Counted from the first letter of the stretch, positions 7,964-15,961 are shown. The stretch: DNA of 58,151 bases from Prevotella sp. (GCA_017459445.1 JAFUDJ010000029.1:1-58151); one strand, 5' to 3'. Notes: generated from the letters alone by a model not told the origin. Program-made: numbers and translations.

Positions 7964-9190
7964 ATGAAGACATCCTATAACATCGCAACACTGTCGTGCG
8001 GAATGCGCGTCATCCATATTCCCGCCACGTCGCCCGTCGTCTACTGCGGCATCGCCGTCGCTGCCGGCTCGCGCCACGAGGCGCCCGGCGAGGAGGGCGT
8101 GGCACACTTCTGCGAGCACGTCACCTTCAAGGGAACGCGCCGCCGCTCGGCGCTGCAAATCCTGAACTGCCTGGAGAGCGTCGGCGGCGACCTCAACGCC
8201 TTCACCAACAAGGAGGACACTGTCTACTATGCTGCCATCCAGCGCGAGCACTTCACGAGGGCCGTCGACCTGCTGGCCGACATCGTCTTCTGCAGCGTGT
8301 ATCCGCAGCAGGAGATAGCCCATGAGGTCGACGTCATCTGCGATGAGATAGAGAGCTATAACGACTCGCCGGCCGAACTCATCTACGACGAGTTCGAGAA
8401 CCTGCTGTTCCAAGGACATCCCCTCGGACATAATATATTAGGTACGCGCGAGGGCGTCAGCCGCTTCACCGCCGACCATGCCCGGCGCTTCACGGCCCGC
8501 CACTACCGCCCCGGCCGCGCCGTGTTCTTCGCCTATGGCGACATCAGCTTCACGCAGCTGGTGCGCCGCTTGGAGGCTTTCGAGGGCTATGGCGCCCGTA
8601 GCGGGGCGCCCAGTGCTGACGAAGCCATGCCCGCCGTCGCCTGTCCCCCTGCCGCCCGCCTTGAAGCGGCGCACCATCAGGCGCATGTCATGCTTGGCTG
8701 CCGCACCTTCGGCTACGACGACGCGCGCCGCATGCCGCTCTTCCTGCTCAACAACCTGCTGGGCGGGCCGGGCATGAACGCACGTCTCAACCTGTCGCTG
8801 CGCGAGCGCCACGGATTGGTATATACCGTGGAGAGCACCACGGCAACCTATAGCGACACGGGATGCTGGACGGTGTACTTCGGCTGCGACCACCACGACG
8901 TGAAGCGCTGCCTGCACCTTGTGCGGCGCGAGCTCGACCGCGTCATGCAGCATCCGCTCGGCACCCGCCAGCTCGCCGCTGCCAAGCGCCAGCTGAAGGG
9001 ACAGCTCACCATTGCCTGCGACAACCGCGAACAGTTCGCCCTCGACTCCGCCAAGCACTTCCTGCACTATGGCCGTGAGCGTAGCATCGACGAGCTGCTT
9101 GCACAGATTGACGCCGTCACGGCGCAGCAGCTGCAGGACGTCGCCCAGCAGCTCTTCGCCCCTGACCGCCTCCAACAGCTTTGCCTATAG
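7964..9190 (+). CDS. M16 family zinc peptidase
   Basis: A 408-aa pitrilysin-family metallopeptidase. The inverted zinc motif HxxEH is HFCEH at residues 48-52 (AHFCEHVTFKGT), and the third ligand should lie in the ICDEIESYNDSP region. The C-terminal half-domain with NNLLGGPGMNARLN and LRERHGLVYTVES is also standard. The enzyme cleaves peptides; bacterial members of this size usually work as homodimers or with a partner. There is no obvious signal peptide. It ends the GC-rich left block before the accessory island. Confidence 0.9.
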   Translation: MKTSYNIATLSCGMRVIHIPATSPVVYCGIAVAAGSRHEAPGEEGVAHFCEHVTFKGTRRRSALQILNCLESVGGDLNAFTNKEDTVYYAAIQREHFTRAVDLLADIVFCSVYPQQEIAHEVDVICDEIESYNDSPAELIYDEFENLLFQGHPLGHNILGTREGVSRFTADHARRFTARHYRPGRAVFFAYGDISFTQLVRRLEAFEGYGARSGAPSADEAMPAVACPPAARLEAAHHQAHVMLGCRTFGYDDARRMPLFLLNNLLGGPGMNARLNLSLRERHGLVYTVESTTATYSDTGCWTVYFGCDHHDVKRCLHLVRRELDRVMQHPLGTRQLAAAKRQLKGQLTIACDNREQFALDSAKHFLHYGRERSIDELLAQIDAVTAQQLQDVAQQLFAPDRLQQLCL

Positions 9191-9222
9191 AATTGCGGAT
9201 TAGCCTATCCCTCTATCTCCCA

Positions 9223-9309
9223 CTCGCTTTCAGAAACAAATTCCCACTGCAAACTTAGAGTGGAAATTTGTCTCAAAAAAGAGGTTCGTGGTGATTTGCT
9301 GAATAGTTA
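9223..9309 (+). repeat. Inverted and dispersed repeat at the left edge of the island
   Basis: GAAACAAATTCCCACT and AGTGGAAATTTGTCTC form an imperfect inverted repeat. The right part continues as CAAAAAAGAGGTTCGTG and TTTGCTGAATAGT, which is closely repeated at about 13671-13710. No gene lies in 9191-9316. Confidence 0.7.
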
Positions 9310-9316
9310 CTGAGAA

Positions 9317-10219
9317 TCATTGCCACAGCGGTTCTTCCTCCCATCCATTGGGAAACCCCATTGCATTAGTGTCAATGGATGGGTAAGCGGACAGAAGTAC
9401 ATCAATTTTAGTTTTCATGTCGTTATTAGGCGAAATGATGTTCAGGAAATACTTGATGATGCAAAGGTCAAAGTAAATCCGAAGCGTGTCGGTGGGCCGA
9501 GTTATCCAACTGCCTGCTATGCGATTGGGGAGCATGGGACGAATAGTATTCTGCTTGTTCCATACACGGGCATGGTGACAGCAGGAATTACGGGTTAGGG
9601 TTATAATGGTAAGCCACGATTCAAAAGGTGCCACCTGCAAACCAAATCTCCGAGCAATACTTTTCTTGATTCGGGCGACCTTGATATTGCTAAAAATGTT
9701 GGTAACGACACCGAAGGGCAAGACCTCTGCCAATATCCAGGCTGGAGGGTAGGCATCAGAATAGGTCTGCTTGAAGTGGACAATGAAATCTTCGCGTGAG
9801 CGGTGAAGTTCGGCATCTATCAAGTCCATAGTACGGCGAAACTTTCCTGTATCAATGAAATTGCTGCCATCTGTCATCCAGAAAGGATTGCCAGTCATGT
9901 CACTTCCGATATTGACAATCGCACTTCGCACAGCCACCTCTATTTTTTCTATCTCATTAAAGATGAGCAGGCGAAGTTTCTTGTCGAAACGATAGAGCAT
10001 CATCACTTGGCTAAACGTTGCGCTCGGTTTATAACGGTGTTGCTCCTTTGGCATCTGCAATAAAGGATACATATAGGCAGACAGACGGTAATAGCCTATA
10101 TATTCAAGGTAACTCTCTGCCTTTGCTGTATCTGTAACAGTCAAGCCTCTTGACTGCAAGAGCCTGACAAGGTCGTGTGCACTGGTGTACGGTTTCTGGA
10201 AGGGGATTCTGTTGCTCAT
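9317..10219 (-). CDS. Abi_2 (AbiD/AbiF-like) family protein, copy 1
   Basis: A 300-aa Abi_2 protein. Typical segments are SAHDLVRLLQSRGLTV, AESYLEYIGYYRLSAYMYPL, MMLYRFDKKLRLLIFNEIEKIEVAVRSAI (two overlapping blocks) and NSCCHHARVWN, which resembles the RxxxxH-type motif of the HEPN-like Abi_2 fold. The family gives abortive infection against phage in lactococci, where it is thought to act on RNA. I chose ATG 10219 because the longer frame would start inside a structured leader. A promoter and an RNA hairpin with T-tract lie directly upstream. It shares the ending FPNGWEEEPLW with copy 2 (FVNGWDSEPIW). Anti-phage function here is inferred from family only. Confidence 0.85.
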   Translation of the reverse strand: MSNRIPFQKPYTSAHDLVRLLQSRGLTVTDTAKAESYLEYIGYYRLSAYMYPLLQMPKEQHRYKPSATFSQVMMLYRFDKKLRLLIFNEIEKIEVAVRSAIVNIGSDMTGNPFWMTDGSNFIDTGKFRRTMDLIDAELHRSREDFIVHFKQTYSDAYPPAWILAEVLPFGVVTNIFSNIKVARIKKSIARRFGLQVAPFESWLTIITLTRNSCCHHARVWNKQNTIRPMLPNRIAGSWITRPTDTLRIYFDLCIIKYFLNIISPNNDMKTKIDVLLSAYPSIDTNAMGFPNGWEEEPLWQ

Positions 10220-10224
10220 AGTAT

Positions 10225-10309
10225 AAAAAAAAACGACCCGCACATTTGAGCATCCTTCTTGCATTGGCAAGCGACTGAGGTCGAGCGGAGAGGCTTGGCG
10301 GGTTCTGGT
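10225..10309 (-). ncRNA. Structured leader RNA of Abi copy 1 (abiF-RNA-like)
   Basis: Read on the minus strand, ACCCGC (10303-10298) pairs with GCGGGT (10241-10236), closing a loop of about 56 nt. Nine T residues (10233-10225) follow, and the ATG is only 6 nt further on. The layout looks like an intrinsic terminator placed just before the gene. The blocks CAAGAA, TGCT and GCGGGTC before the T-tract recur in the leader of copy 2. A conserved RNA upstream of Abi_2 genes has been described as the abiF RNA motif; assignment to it here is my inference. Confidence 0.65.
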
Positions 10310-10313
10310 GGTG

Positions 10314-10345
10314 CAAAGGTACTGATTTTATTCGGGTTGGCCAAA
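10314..10345 (-). promoter_or_regulatory. Promoter of Abi copy 1 and its leader RNA
   Basis: Minus-strand TTTGG (10345-10341), 19 nt spacer, TACCTTTG (10321-10314): a full-match Bacteroidetes promoter. Transcription should begin near 10308. Confidence 0.8.
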
Positions 10346-10392
10346 CTTTTTTGAAGAAAAAAGATAAAGGATTCCAATTTTTTCCTATATTG

Positions 10393-10424
10393 TTTGGCTG
10401 TTCGCCAAATTATTTCTAACTTTG
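10393..10424 (+). promoter_or_regulatory. Promoter of surface protein 1
   Basis: TTTGG at 10393-10397 and TAACTTTG at 10417-10424 are spaced 19 nt apart. The promoter diverges from the Abi copy 1 promoter about 50 bp away, leaving a 5' leader of about 130 nt. Confidence 0.8.
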
Positions 10425-10450
10425 CAAACCAGTTTATGAAGGCAGGCCGT

Positions 10451-10472
10451 GGCAGAGCATACCGCCTCTGCC
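10451..10472 (+). promoter_or_regulatory. Hairpin in the 5' leader of surface protein 1
   Basis: GGCAGAG (10451-10457) pairs with CTCTGCC (10466-10472) over an 8-nt loop, well inside the untranslated leader. It could influence mRNA stability or translation. Confidence 0.5.
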
Positions 10473-10558
10473 CACAACGACAGGCAAAGGCCGCCGCAGG
10501 GGAAAACGACCCCACAGGAAAAGAATTGATTGACAGTATTAACTAAATTTTAAACATT

Positions 10559-13516
10559 ATGAAAAAACTATTTTTACTTAAATGCATGCTCCTGCTATGC
10601 GCCCTCGTAGCAGGCAGCGGAAGTGCGTGGGCGCAAGCTACTTTGCCATTCGAGTATGATGGTGGTAAGCCGTCTAATGTGACAGGTTTCACGCATAGTG
10701 GATTAGGAGATAATTATTCGAGTTCTCCTAAAATGAAGTTTGACAATGCAGGTGACTATGCTACATTGTATTTTACAGGGAAACCAGGAAAATTGTCTTT
10801 CACAATAAAACTAAACGGAACCGCAAATGCAAATAATACCTTTACTGTTAGCACATCCTCTAATGGAAGCGATTTTTCTGTATTAAAGACATACAAAGGA
10901 ACTACAGACATTCCGACTTCTAATAAAACCTATACTATTGAAGAAAGCGAATTTCCAAATGGAACTCAATACATAAGGTGGACTTATGTTACAAAGGGAA
11001 GCGGTAATGTCGGTTTGGGCAAGATAAAGCTTGAAGCAGGAACAGCTTCTGGCGAAGCAACTACATTAACTATTGACGCTTCTGGTATTACAAATACGGA
11101 TGTTGCTGCCGGCACAACTGCTGGAACACTTGTCGCAACGGTCAAAGATGACTCAAACGAAGCTATTGAAGGCGCTGTAGTAACATGGAATTCCAGTAAC
11201 GAAGCTGTTGCTACCATTGGAACCTCTACAGGTGTTGTAACACTTGTTGGCAAGGGGAGCACAACGATAACAGCAAATTATGCCGGCGTTGAAGACGAAT
11301 ATCAGCCTTCTTCCAATACTTACACGTTAACCGTTATCAATAGTGACGAGAACGACGGAAGTCTGGAAAGACCTTATACAGCCACAGAGGCTTACGACAT
11401 CATTAATGCGTTTACGAGCTCATCGGCTACAACTGAAAAGTATTACGTAACAGGCAAAATTGTTAGCTTCTATAACACAAATGGCGTCTATTCAGATAAT
11501 TACAAGAGATACTATATTTCAGAAGACGGAACAACCACAAAACAAATTCTTGTCTACAATGGTAAGAATCTGGGTAATAACGCCTTTACCAGCAATGATG
11601 ATTTAGCAGTAGGTGACAATGTTGTTATCTATGGACCATTCCAGAAATATAATGGAGCGGTGGAAATCTCCGCAGGAAACTACATCTACTCTCTGAATGG
11701 TAAGAAGGCTGCCGGCCTCGCTTATGCAACGGCATCGTACAACACTCATCCTAATGCAACATTCGCAACACCAGAGCTGACGAACCCGAACAACCTGACG
11801 GTGAGCTATGCTTCTAACAACACAGAAGTTGCAGAGGTTAACGCCACAACGGGTGCCGTGACTATCAAGGAAGAAGGAACGGCAAAGATTACAGCGACAT
11901 TCGCAGGCAACGACAGCTTTGCGGCTGATGAGGTGTCTTATACGATAACCGTTGCCCGTCAGGCAGCCGGACTTTCCTACTCTCCGACGAGCAGAACCAT
12001 TACCATTGACGACACTTTCACTGCTCCTACTTTCAGCAATCCTAACAACCTTGCTGTAACCTACGCCTCAGACAATACTGATGTGGCAACAGTAGCTGCC
12101 GACGGAACCATCACTTGCAAGAATGTTGCAGGAACCGCAACTATTACTGCCACGTCGGCACAAAACGATGAGTACAAAGCCGGTAGTGCGACGTTTACGC
12201 TGACCGTGAATAAAAAGGTGAACATCCTTACCCTCACAAAGGTAAATTATGAGAATGTGGACGTGACCACGGAACTGGATATAGCAGACCTCTATAGCGC
12301 TACAGACGTAACAGGTGGCGTAACGGTTACTTCCGACCATCCTGAGATAGTAGCCGTTGTAGGTGACAAGCTGAAGACGCTTTCTTTGGGCAAGGCCGTC
12401 ATCACAATCTCCATTGCAGAGTCCGACACTTATAAATCGGTCAGTGACAACGTGAACGTTTGGGTAACCTGCAACACCCCGGCAGCCACTTATGAAGGCA
12501 ATGGAATTGGCAATGGATATTCATTGGTGACAGATGCTTCTACGTTGAGTGCTGGCGACAAGATAATTTTTGTAAATACAACAACAAACGGCACTGGTTA
12601 TGCAATGTCAACAACTCAGAATGGTAACAACCGAGGAACTGCTTCTGTAACTGTGAGCGATAAGGCAATTTCAAGCATTGGCAGCAGTGTTCAAGAGATT
12701 ACTTTGGAAGGTGATGCTGATGGCTGGTATTTTAATACAGGAGCAGGCTATCTTTATGCAGCATCCAATGGCAGTAATCATCTGAAGACACAAGCAACAA
12801 AGAACGATAATGCAAAAGCTACAATTGAAATTGCGGAAAGTGGGAGTGCTGCCACTGTCGTATTCCAAGGGGAGTATACACATAATGAAGTTCGCTTTAA
12901 TGGAACTTTAGTTTCATGCTATTTGTCAACATCTGATATGGCGAAGCCCTACATTTATCGTCTCAACGAAGCTACGGAGTTTGATATTAGCATTACTGAT
13001 GCGGGTTGGCGTACGCTGATTTCTTCCAAAGACGTGTCGCTGCCAGAAGGTGTCAAGGCTTACATTGTCACAGAAAACGACGAGACATCTGCAAAACTGA
13101 CGGAGGTTAGCAGCGTCAAAGCCAATACTCCTTATCTGCTGCAAGGTGCTGAGGGTGACCACACGCTGACCATTATCGACAGTGCCGATGAGCCTGTAGG
13201 CAACCTGCTGCAAATCAGTACCAATACAACGGGTAACGGAGTTTATGTATTGGCCGATGATGAAGACGGAATTGGTTTCTATAAGTACAACCGTGGTTCG
13301 CTGGGTGCAGGCCGTGTCTACCTGCCCGCTCCTTCTTCCGGCTCTGGCGCCCGCTTTATGGCATTTAGCTTCGACGACGAGTCGACGGGTATCAGCGCTT
13401 CGCTAATGAACAGTGAAAGAGTGAATGGTGAAGTTTACAACCTCAACGGTCAGCGCGTGATGAATCCCGTCAAGGGCCTGTACATCGTGAACGGTCGCAA
13501 GGTGGTCGTGAAATAA
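10559..13516 (+). CDS. Secreted Ig-like (BIG2) surface protein with Por-type tail, copy 1
   Basis: A 985-aa protein with a signal peptide (residues 1-25, ending GSAWAQ). After an N-terminal beta-rich domain (about 27-165) come BIG2-type Ig-like domains at about 167-260, 378-466 and 470-552, recognisable by VVTWNSSNEAVATI and VTYASDNTDVATVAADGTIT. An OB-fold-like domain resembling DUF6359 lies at about 262-375 (RPYTATEAYDIINAF). Two further beta-rich domains follow. The last 45 residues (GEVYNLNGQRV, KGLYIVNGRKVVVK) match the type A-like C-terminal sorting tail of Bacteroidetes. No catalytic motif is visible, so adhesion or binding is the best guess. Base composition is AT-richer than the flanking core genes. 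Confidence 0.8.
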   Translation: MKKLFLLKCMLLLCALVAGSGSAWAQATLPFEYDGGKPSNVTGFTHSGLGDNYSSSPKMKFDNAGDYATLYFTGKPGKLSFTIKLNGTANANNTFTVSTSSNGSDFSVLKTYKGTTDIPTSNKTYTIEESEFPNGTQYIRWTYVTKGSGNVGLGKIKLEAGTASGEATTLTIDASGITNTDVAAGTTAGTLVATVKDDSNEAIEGAVVTWNSSNEAVATIGTSTGVVTLVGKGSTTITANYAGVEDEYQPSSNTYTLTVINSDENDGSLERPYTATEAYDIINAFTSSSATTEKYYVTGKIVSFYNTNGVYSDNYKRYYISEDGTTTKQILVYNGKNLGNNAFTSNDDLAVGDNVVIYGPFQKYNGAVEISAGNYIYSLNGKKAAGLAYATASYNTHPNATFATPELTNPNNLTVSYASNNTEVAEVNATTGAVTIKEEGTAKITATFAGNDSFAADEVSYTITVARQAAGLSYSPTSRTITIDDTFTAPTFSNPNNLAVTYASDNTDVATVAADGTITCKNVAGTATITATSAQNDEYKAGSATFTLTVNKKVNILTLTKVNYENVDVTTELDIADLYSATDVTGGVTVTSDHPEIVAVVGDKLKTLSLGKAVITISIAESDTYKSVSDNVNVWVTCNTPAATYEGNGIGNGYSLVTDASTLSAGDKIIFVNTTTNGTGYAMSTTQNGNNRGTASVTVSDKAISSIGSSVQEITLEGDADGWYFNTGAGYLYAASNGSNHLKTQATKNDNAKATIEIAESGSAATVVFQGEYTHNEVRFNGTLVSCYLSTSDMAKPYIYRLNEATEFDISITDAGWRTLISSKDVSLPEGVKAYIVTENDETSAKLTEVSSVKANTPYLLQGAEGDHTLTIIDSADEPVGNLLQISTNTTGNGVYVLADDEDGIGFYKYNRGSLGAGRVYLPAPSSGSGARFMAFSFDDESTGISASLMNSERVNGEVYNLNGQRVMNPVKGLYIVNGRKVVVK

Positions 13517-13532
13517 AGGAATAAAAAAATCG

Positions 13533-13710
13533 TAACTATTCAGCGAATACGCATGAATTATGTCTTCAAAAACAAATTGGCACGAATTGGCACAAATTAC
13601 GGCCACCAAAGTGGCCTGCTCAACAAATATTTATGATAATTTGTGGATAGAATTAGTGATAATTTGCGGGAATTTGTTTCAAAAAAAGAGGCTCGTGACA
13701 ATTCGCTGAA
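13533..13710. repeat. MITE-like inverted repeat after surface protein 1
   Basis: AACTATTCAGCGAAT near 13533 is inverted at about 13697-13710 as ATTCGCTGAATAGT; AACAAATT near 13570 and AATTTGTT near 13672 extend the arms. The centre holds GGCCACCAAAGTGGCC, a short hairpin. The right arm repeats the sequence at 9263-9306. No gene is seen in 13517-13780. Confidence 0.65.
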
Positions 13711-13719
13711 TAGTGAAAA

Positions 13720-13750
13720 ATCCTTTAAATCCTTAAAATCCTTAGACAAA
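13720..13750 (+). promoter_or_regulatory. 9-mer repeat leader before small acidic peptide 1
   Basis: Three 9-nt units (ATCCTTTAA, ATCCTTAAA, ATCCTTAGA) followed by CAAAAAGAAAA stand 30 nt before the peptide ATG. A nearly matching set lies before peptide 2 at 18690-18726. Confidence 0.6.
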
Positions 13751-13780
13751 AAGAAAACCAATTAAAAATAGAAAAGCAAG

Positions 13781-13930
13781 ATGAAAAAGACATATATCAT
13801 TCCTGATGTACAGGAAATCCGCATTGAGACGGTATCGCTAATAGCCGCCTCTATAGAAACAAAAGGAGAATTGAGCAGTAGTGGCAAGCTTCTTGGTCGT
13901 CAAGGCTTCTTCGACGACGAAGAGGACTAA
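13781..13930 (+). CDS. Small acidic peptide, copy 1 (unrecognised family)
   Basis: A 49-aa open frame, ATG to TAA: MKKTYIIPDVQEIRIE at the start, SLIAAS at 19-24, and GRQGFFDDEED at the end. I do not recognise a named family, although I recall hypothetical Prevotella peptides of this shape. It shares MKK-Y--P, an I/L-AAS block, and R-G-FDD with an acidic end with the 52-aa peptide at 18761, and both follow a CTD-tailed surface protein. There is no membrane segment and no classical signal peptide. The AAS block looks like a possible cleavage point between leader and acidic core (inference). A perfect hairpin follows the stop by 11 nt. Confidence 0.75.
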   Translation: MKKTYIIPDVQEIRIETVSLIAASIETKGELSSSGKLLGRQGFFDDEED

Positions 13931-13941
13931 GCATTCCCGGA

Positions 13942-13980
13942 GTTTGGAGCCTCCATTCAAGGCGTTTGGAGGCTCCAAAC
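13942..13980 (+). terminator. Perfect 14-bp hairpin after peptide 1
   Basis: GTTTGGAGCCTCCA (13942-13955) and TGGAGGCTCCAAAC (13967-13980) pair perfectly over an 11-nt loop. There is no T-tract, so it may stabilise the 3' end rather than terminate. A second palindrome (GTTTGCAC, G, GTGCAAAC) follows at 13986-14002. Confidence 0.65.
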
Positions 13981-14033
13981 ACTCCGTTTGCACGGTGCAA
14001 ACTTCCGCAAACCAAGCTCTTTGCTTCCACAAA

Positions 14034-14127
14034 CATAGTACTTACGACTCATAACTATGGCACTTTTGAATGAAAAGTATGGCATTTAACACACGTAAAC
14101 ATGGTACTTAGCAGCGCTAAATACCAT
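14034..14127 (+). repeat. Four-unit 22-nt hairpin array
   Basis: Units start at 14034, 14056, 14078 and 14100, exactly 22 nt apart, each opening YATRGYAYTT. Each unit can fold on itself or with the next (for example CATAGT at 14034 with ACTATG at 14054). The last unit is the stem of an intrinsic terminator. I know no named element with this layout. Confidence 0.7.
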
Positions 14128-14136
14128 CTTTTTTTT
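14101..14136 (+). terminator. Intrinsic terminator ending the hairpin array
   Basis: ATGGTA-C-TTAGC pairs with GCTAA-A-TACCAT over a 3-nt loop and is followed, after one C, by eight T residues. It should stop read-through from the surface protein / peptide unit before the ATPase gene. Confidence 0.8.
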
Positions 14137-14244
14137 GTAATGAAAACTGGGAATTGGTGCAGGTTGGAAGGATGGAAGGATGAAAAAGCTTCACCGTAAG
14201 TCTATACAGCTCAGATTTTCACTGAAAAAATATTTCCGAATCGC

Positions 14245-14275
14245 TTGGCGGTTCGGTTTTTTCTTTCTACCTTTG
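14245..14275 (+). promoter_or_regulatory. Promoter of the AAA ATPase
   Basis: TTGG at 14245-14248, 19 nt spacer, TACCTTTG at 14268-14275. The leader would be about 110 nt and contains the repeats at 14286-14371. The stretch 14137-14244 holds no gene or clear structure. Confidence 0.75.
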
Positions 14276-14285
14276 CAGCCACAAG

Positions 14286-14371
14286 GTGTATTTTAAAGAA
14301 AGCACTTTTGTGAAGAAAGTGTATTTTACGGAGAACACTTTTGATAAGAAAATGTTCTTTAGAGAGAACAT
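14286..14371 (+). repeat. 33-bp direct repeats and palindrome in the ATPase leader
   Basis: Two imperfect 33-bp repeats (14286-14318 and 14319-14351) begin GTGTATTTTA and end TTTTGTGAAGAAA or TTTTGATAAGAAA. They are followed by a 20-nt unit in which ATGTTCT pairs with AGAACAT (14352-14371). Each repeat start is itself weakly self-complementary (GTG...CAC). The array lies between promoter and start codon, so it is part of the mRNA. Confidence 0.75.
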
Positions 14372-14393
14372 GCATTGAATTGGCATAAGGGAT

Positions 14394-15599
14394 ATGGAAA
14401 GACTTTTTGAACGCCACGATGCTGCAATCTCCACGGTATCGATGGAGTATGTGCGCAATATCATGCAACGGATTCACTGGAATTCGCGGTTGATTGCCAT
14501 CAGAGGACCGAAGGGCGTTGGCAAATCAACACTCATGAAGCAATACATCAAGAGCCATTTTGAGCCAGGCGACCGTCATGTGCTCTATTGTTCTGCTGAC
14601 ACCAACTATTTCACTACTCATACTCTATTGGAGGTGGCAGAGAAATTTGTAAAGAGGGGTGGCCAGTGGCTGTTTATCGACGAAGTGCACAAATATCCGG
14701 GATGGAGCCGTGAGATAAAGGAGGTCTACGACCTATATGCTCATCTGCATATAGTGGTCAGCGGCTCGTCGCTCATACAGATTAATGACGGGCAGGCAGA
14801 CCTGTCCCGTCGCCTTATCGTGCATGACATGCCGGGGCTGTCGTTGCGTGAGTTCCTGCGTCTTGACGTAGGCCTGGACTTTGAGCCCATACTGCTGGAC
14901 CAACTGCTGGAAAGGCCAGCGAAGTTCTGCATAGATGTGTGTGCTCAATGTCACCCGTTGGAACATTTCAGCCGTTATCTGCAATATGGCTACTATCCGT
15001 TTTTCTTTGAGGAGAAGCCGGAGTACTACGACAAAGTGGAGGGTGTGGTCAACTATACCATCGACGTGGAACTGACTAAGCACCGCAATATGGAAGTGGG
15101 CAACACCCGTAAAGTGAAGGCCCTGCTGCAAGTCATTTCACAGATGACTCCATACGAAGTGGATATTGCCAAACTGTCCAAAGCCACAGGCATTATGCGC
15201 ACTACGGTTCTGAAGTATATGAGTTATTTGGAGGAGGCCAGCCTTATCCGCCGTCTGTTTACTGACCTGATGAGGATTACTGATTTGCAGAAGCCAGACA
15301 AGATGTATCTGGACAACTCTAATTTGCTCTATGCTCTCTGTCCGCAGAGGCCAGAGATTGGCACAGTAAGAGAAACATTCTTTGCCAACCAGCTGGCATC
15401 GGCAGGCCACAAAGTGGAGTATGCAGGCTACAAGAAGGGTGATTTCCGCATCGATAGGAACATAGTGGTTGAGGTTGGCGGTGAGGACAAAGGTTTCAGC
15501 CAATTGGCCGGGCAGGAACATTCTTTTGTGGCTGCCGATGACATCGAATCGGCCTATGAAAGGAAAATTCCTCTCTGGGCCTTCGGTTTCTTGTATTGA
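14394..15599 (+). CDS. AAA family ATPase with DUF4143-type C-terminus
   Basis: A 401-aa ATPase. The Walker A motif is GPKGVGKST (residues 38-46), Walker B is WLFIDEVHK (92-100), and sensor-like SGSSLIQI follows. The C-terminal part with a winged-helix-like segment (LSKATGIMRTTVLKYMSYLE), then KMYLDNSNLLYAL and VVEVGGEDKG near the end, matches the DUF4143 type. Such ATPases are abundant and mobile in Bacteroidetes; their function is not settled. It has its own promoter and terminator and sits between the two surface-protein modules. Whether it belongs to them or is an independent insertion is open. Confidence 0.85.
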   Translation: MERLFERHDAAISTVSMEYVRNIMQRIHWNSRLIAIRGPKGVGKSTLMKQYIKSHFEPGDRHVLYCSADTNYFTTHTLLEVAEKFVKRGGQWLFIDEVHKYPGWSREIKEVYDLYAHLHIVVSGSSLIQINDGQADLSRRLIVHDMPGLSLREFLRLDVGLDFEPILLDQLLERPAKFCIDVCAQCHPLEHFSRYLQYGYYPFFFEEKPEYYDKVEGVVNYTIDVELTKHRNMEVGNTRKVKALLQVISQMTPYEVDIAKLSKATGIMRTTVLKYMSYLEEASLIRRLFTDLMRITDLQKPDKMYLDNSNLLYALCPQRPEIGTVRETFFANQLASAGHKVEYAGYKKGDFRIDRNIVVEVGGEDKGFSQLAGQEHSFVAADDIESAYERKIPLWAFGFLY

Positions 15600-15668
15600 G
15601 AAATCAAACTTCTTCGTAACGTTTGCAACGTTAACAACTATCATCCTGTCGCAGTTCCTTGGCATTCA

Positions 15669-15710
15669 CATCCGGGGGCTGGCTACTGCTCAGACTCGGA
15701 TGCTTTTTTT
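15669..15710 (+). terminator. Terminator after the ATPase
   Basis: CATCCG (15669-15674) pairs with CGGATG (15697-15702) over a long loop, and seven T residues follow at 15704-15710. The rest of 15600-15837 shows no gene. Confidence 0.55.
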
Positions 15711-15837
15711 CGTGATACAAGGACACTAAGGAGTGAAATTAATAAGTTTCTCCATCCACAAATTATATTAAATGTTCGCGGGGAGGCCATAAAAGCTACA
15801 AATGTGGCCGTAATTTCTGATAATTTCTTTCTAAAAA

Positions 15838-15869
15838 CTTGGTGGTTTCCCAAAATATTATTATCTTTG
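15838..15869 (+). promoter_or_regulatory. Promoter of surface protein 2
   Basis: CTTGG at 15838-15842, 19 nt spacer, TATCTTTG at 15862-15869. The leader is about 85 nt, so the longer in-frame ATG at 15839 lies within the promoter and is not used. Confidence 0.75.
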
Positions 15870-15961
15870 CCCGCGAATTTTGCAAAATAACGGGAGTGCT
15901 TACATGCGGTAAGACTCTCTGCGACAAGATAATACTAACTAAATTTCAAACAAAAACAAAC

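Noticed and set aside
13781-13930. Graspetide or other known RiPP precursor
   Set aside because: The acidic tail is suggestive, but no ATP-grasp, radical SAM or other modifying enzyme and no dedicated peptidase exporter is encoded next to either copy.
14034-14127. CRISPR array
   Set aside because: The 22-nt units have no separate repeat and spacer parts, there are only four, and no cas genes are present.
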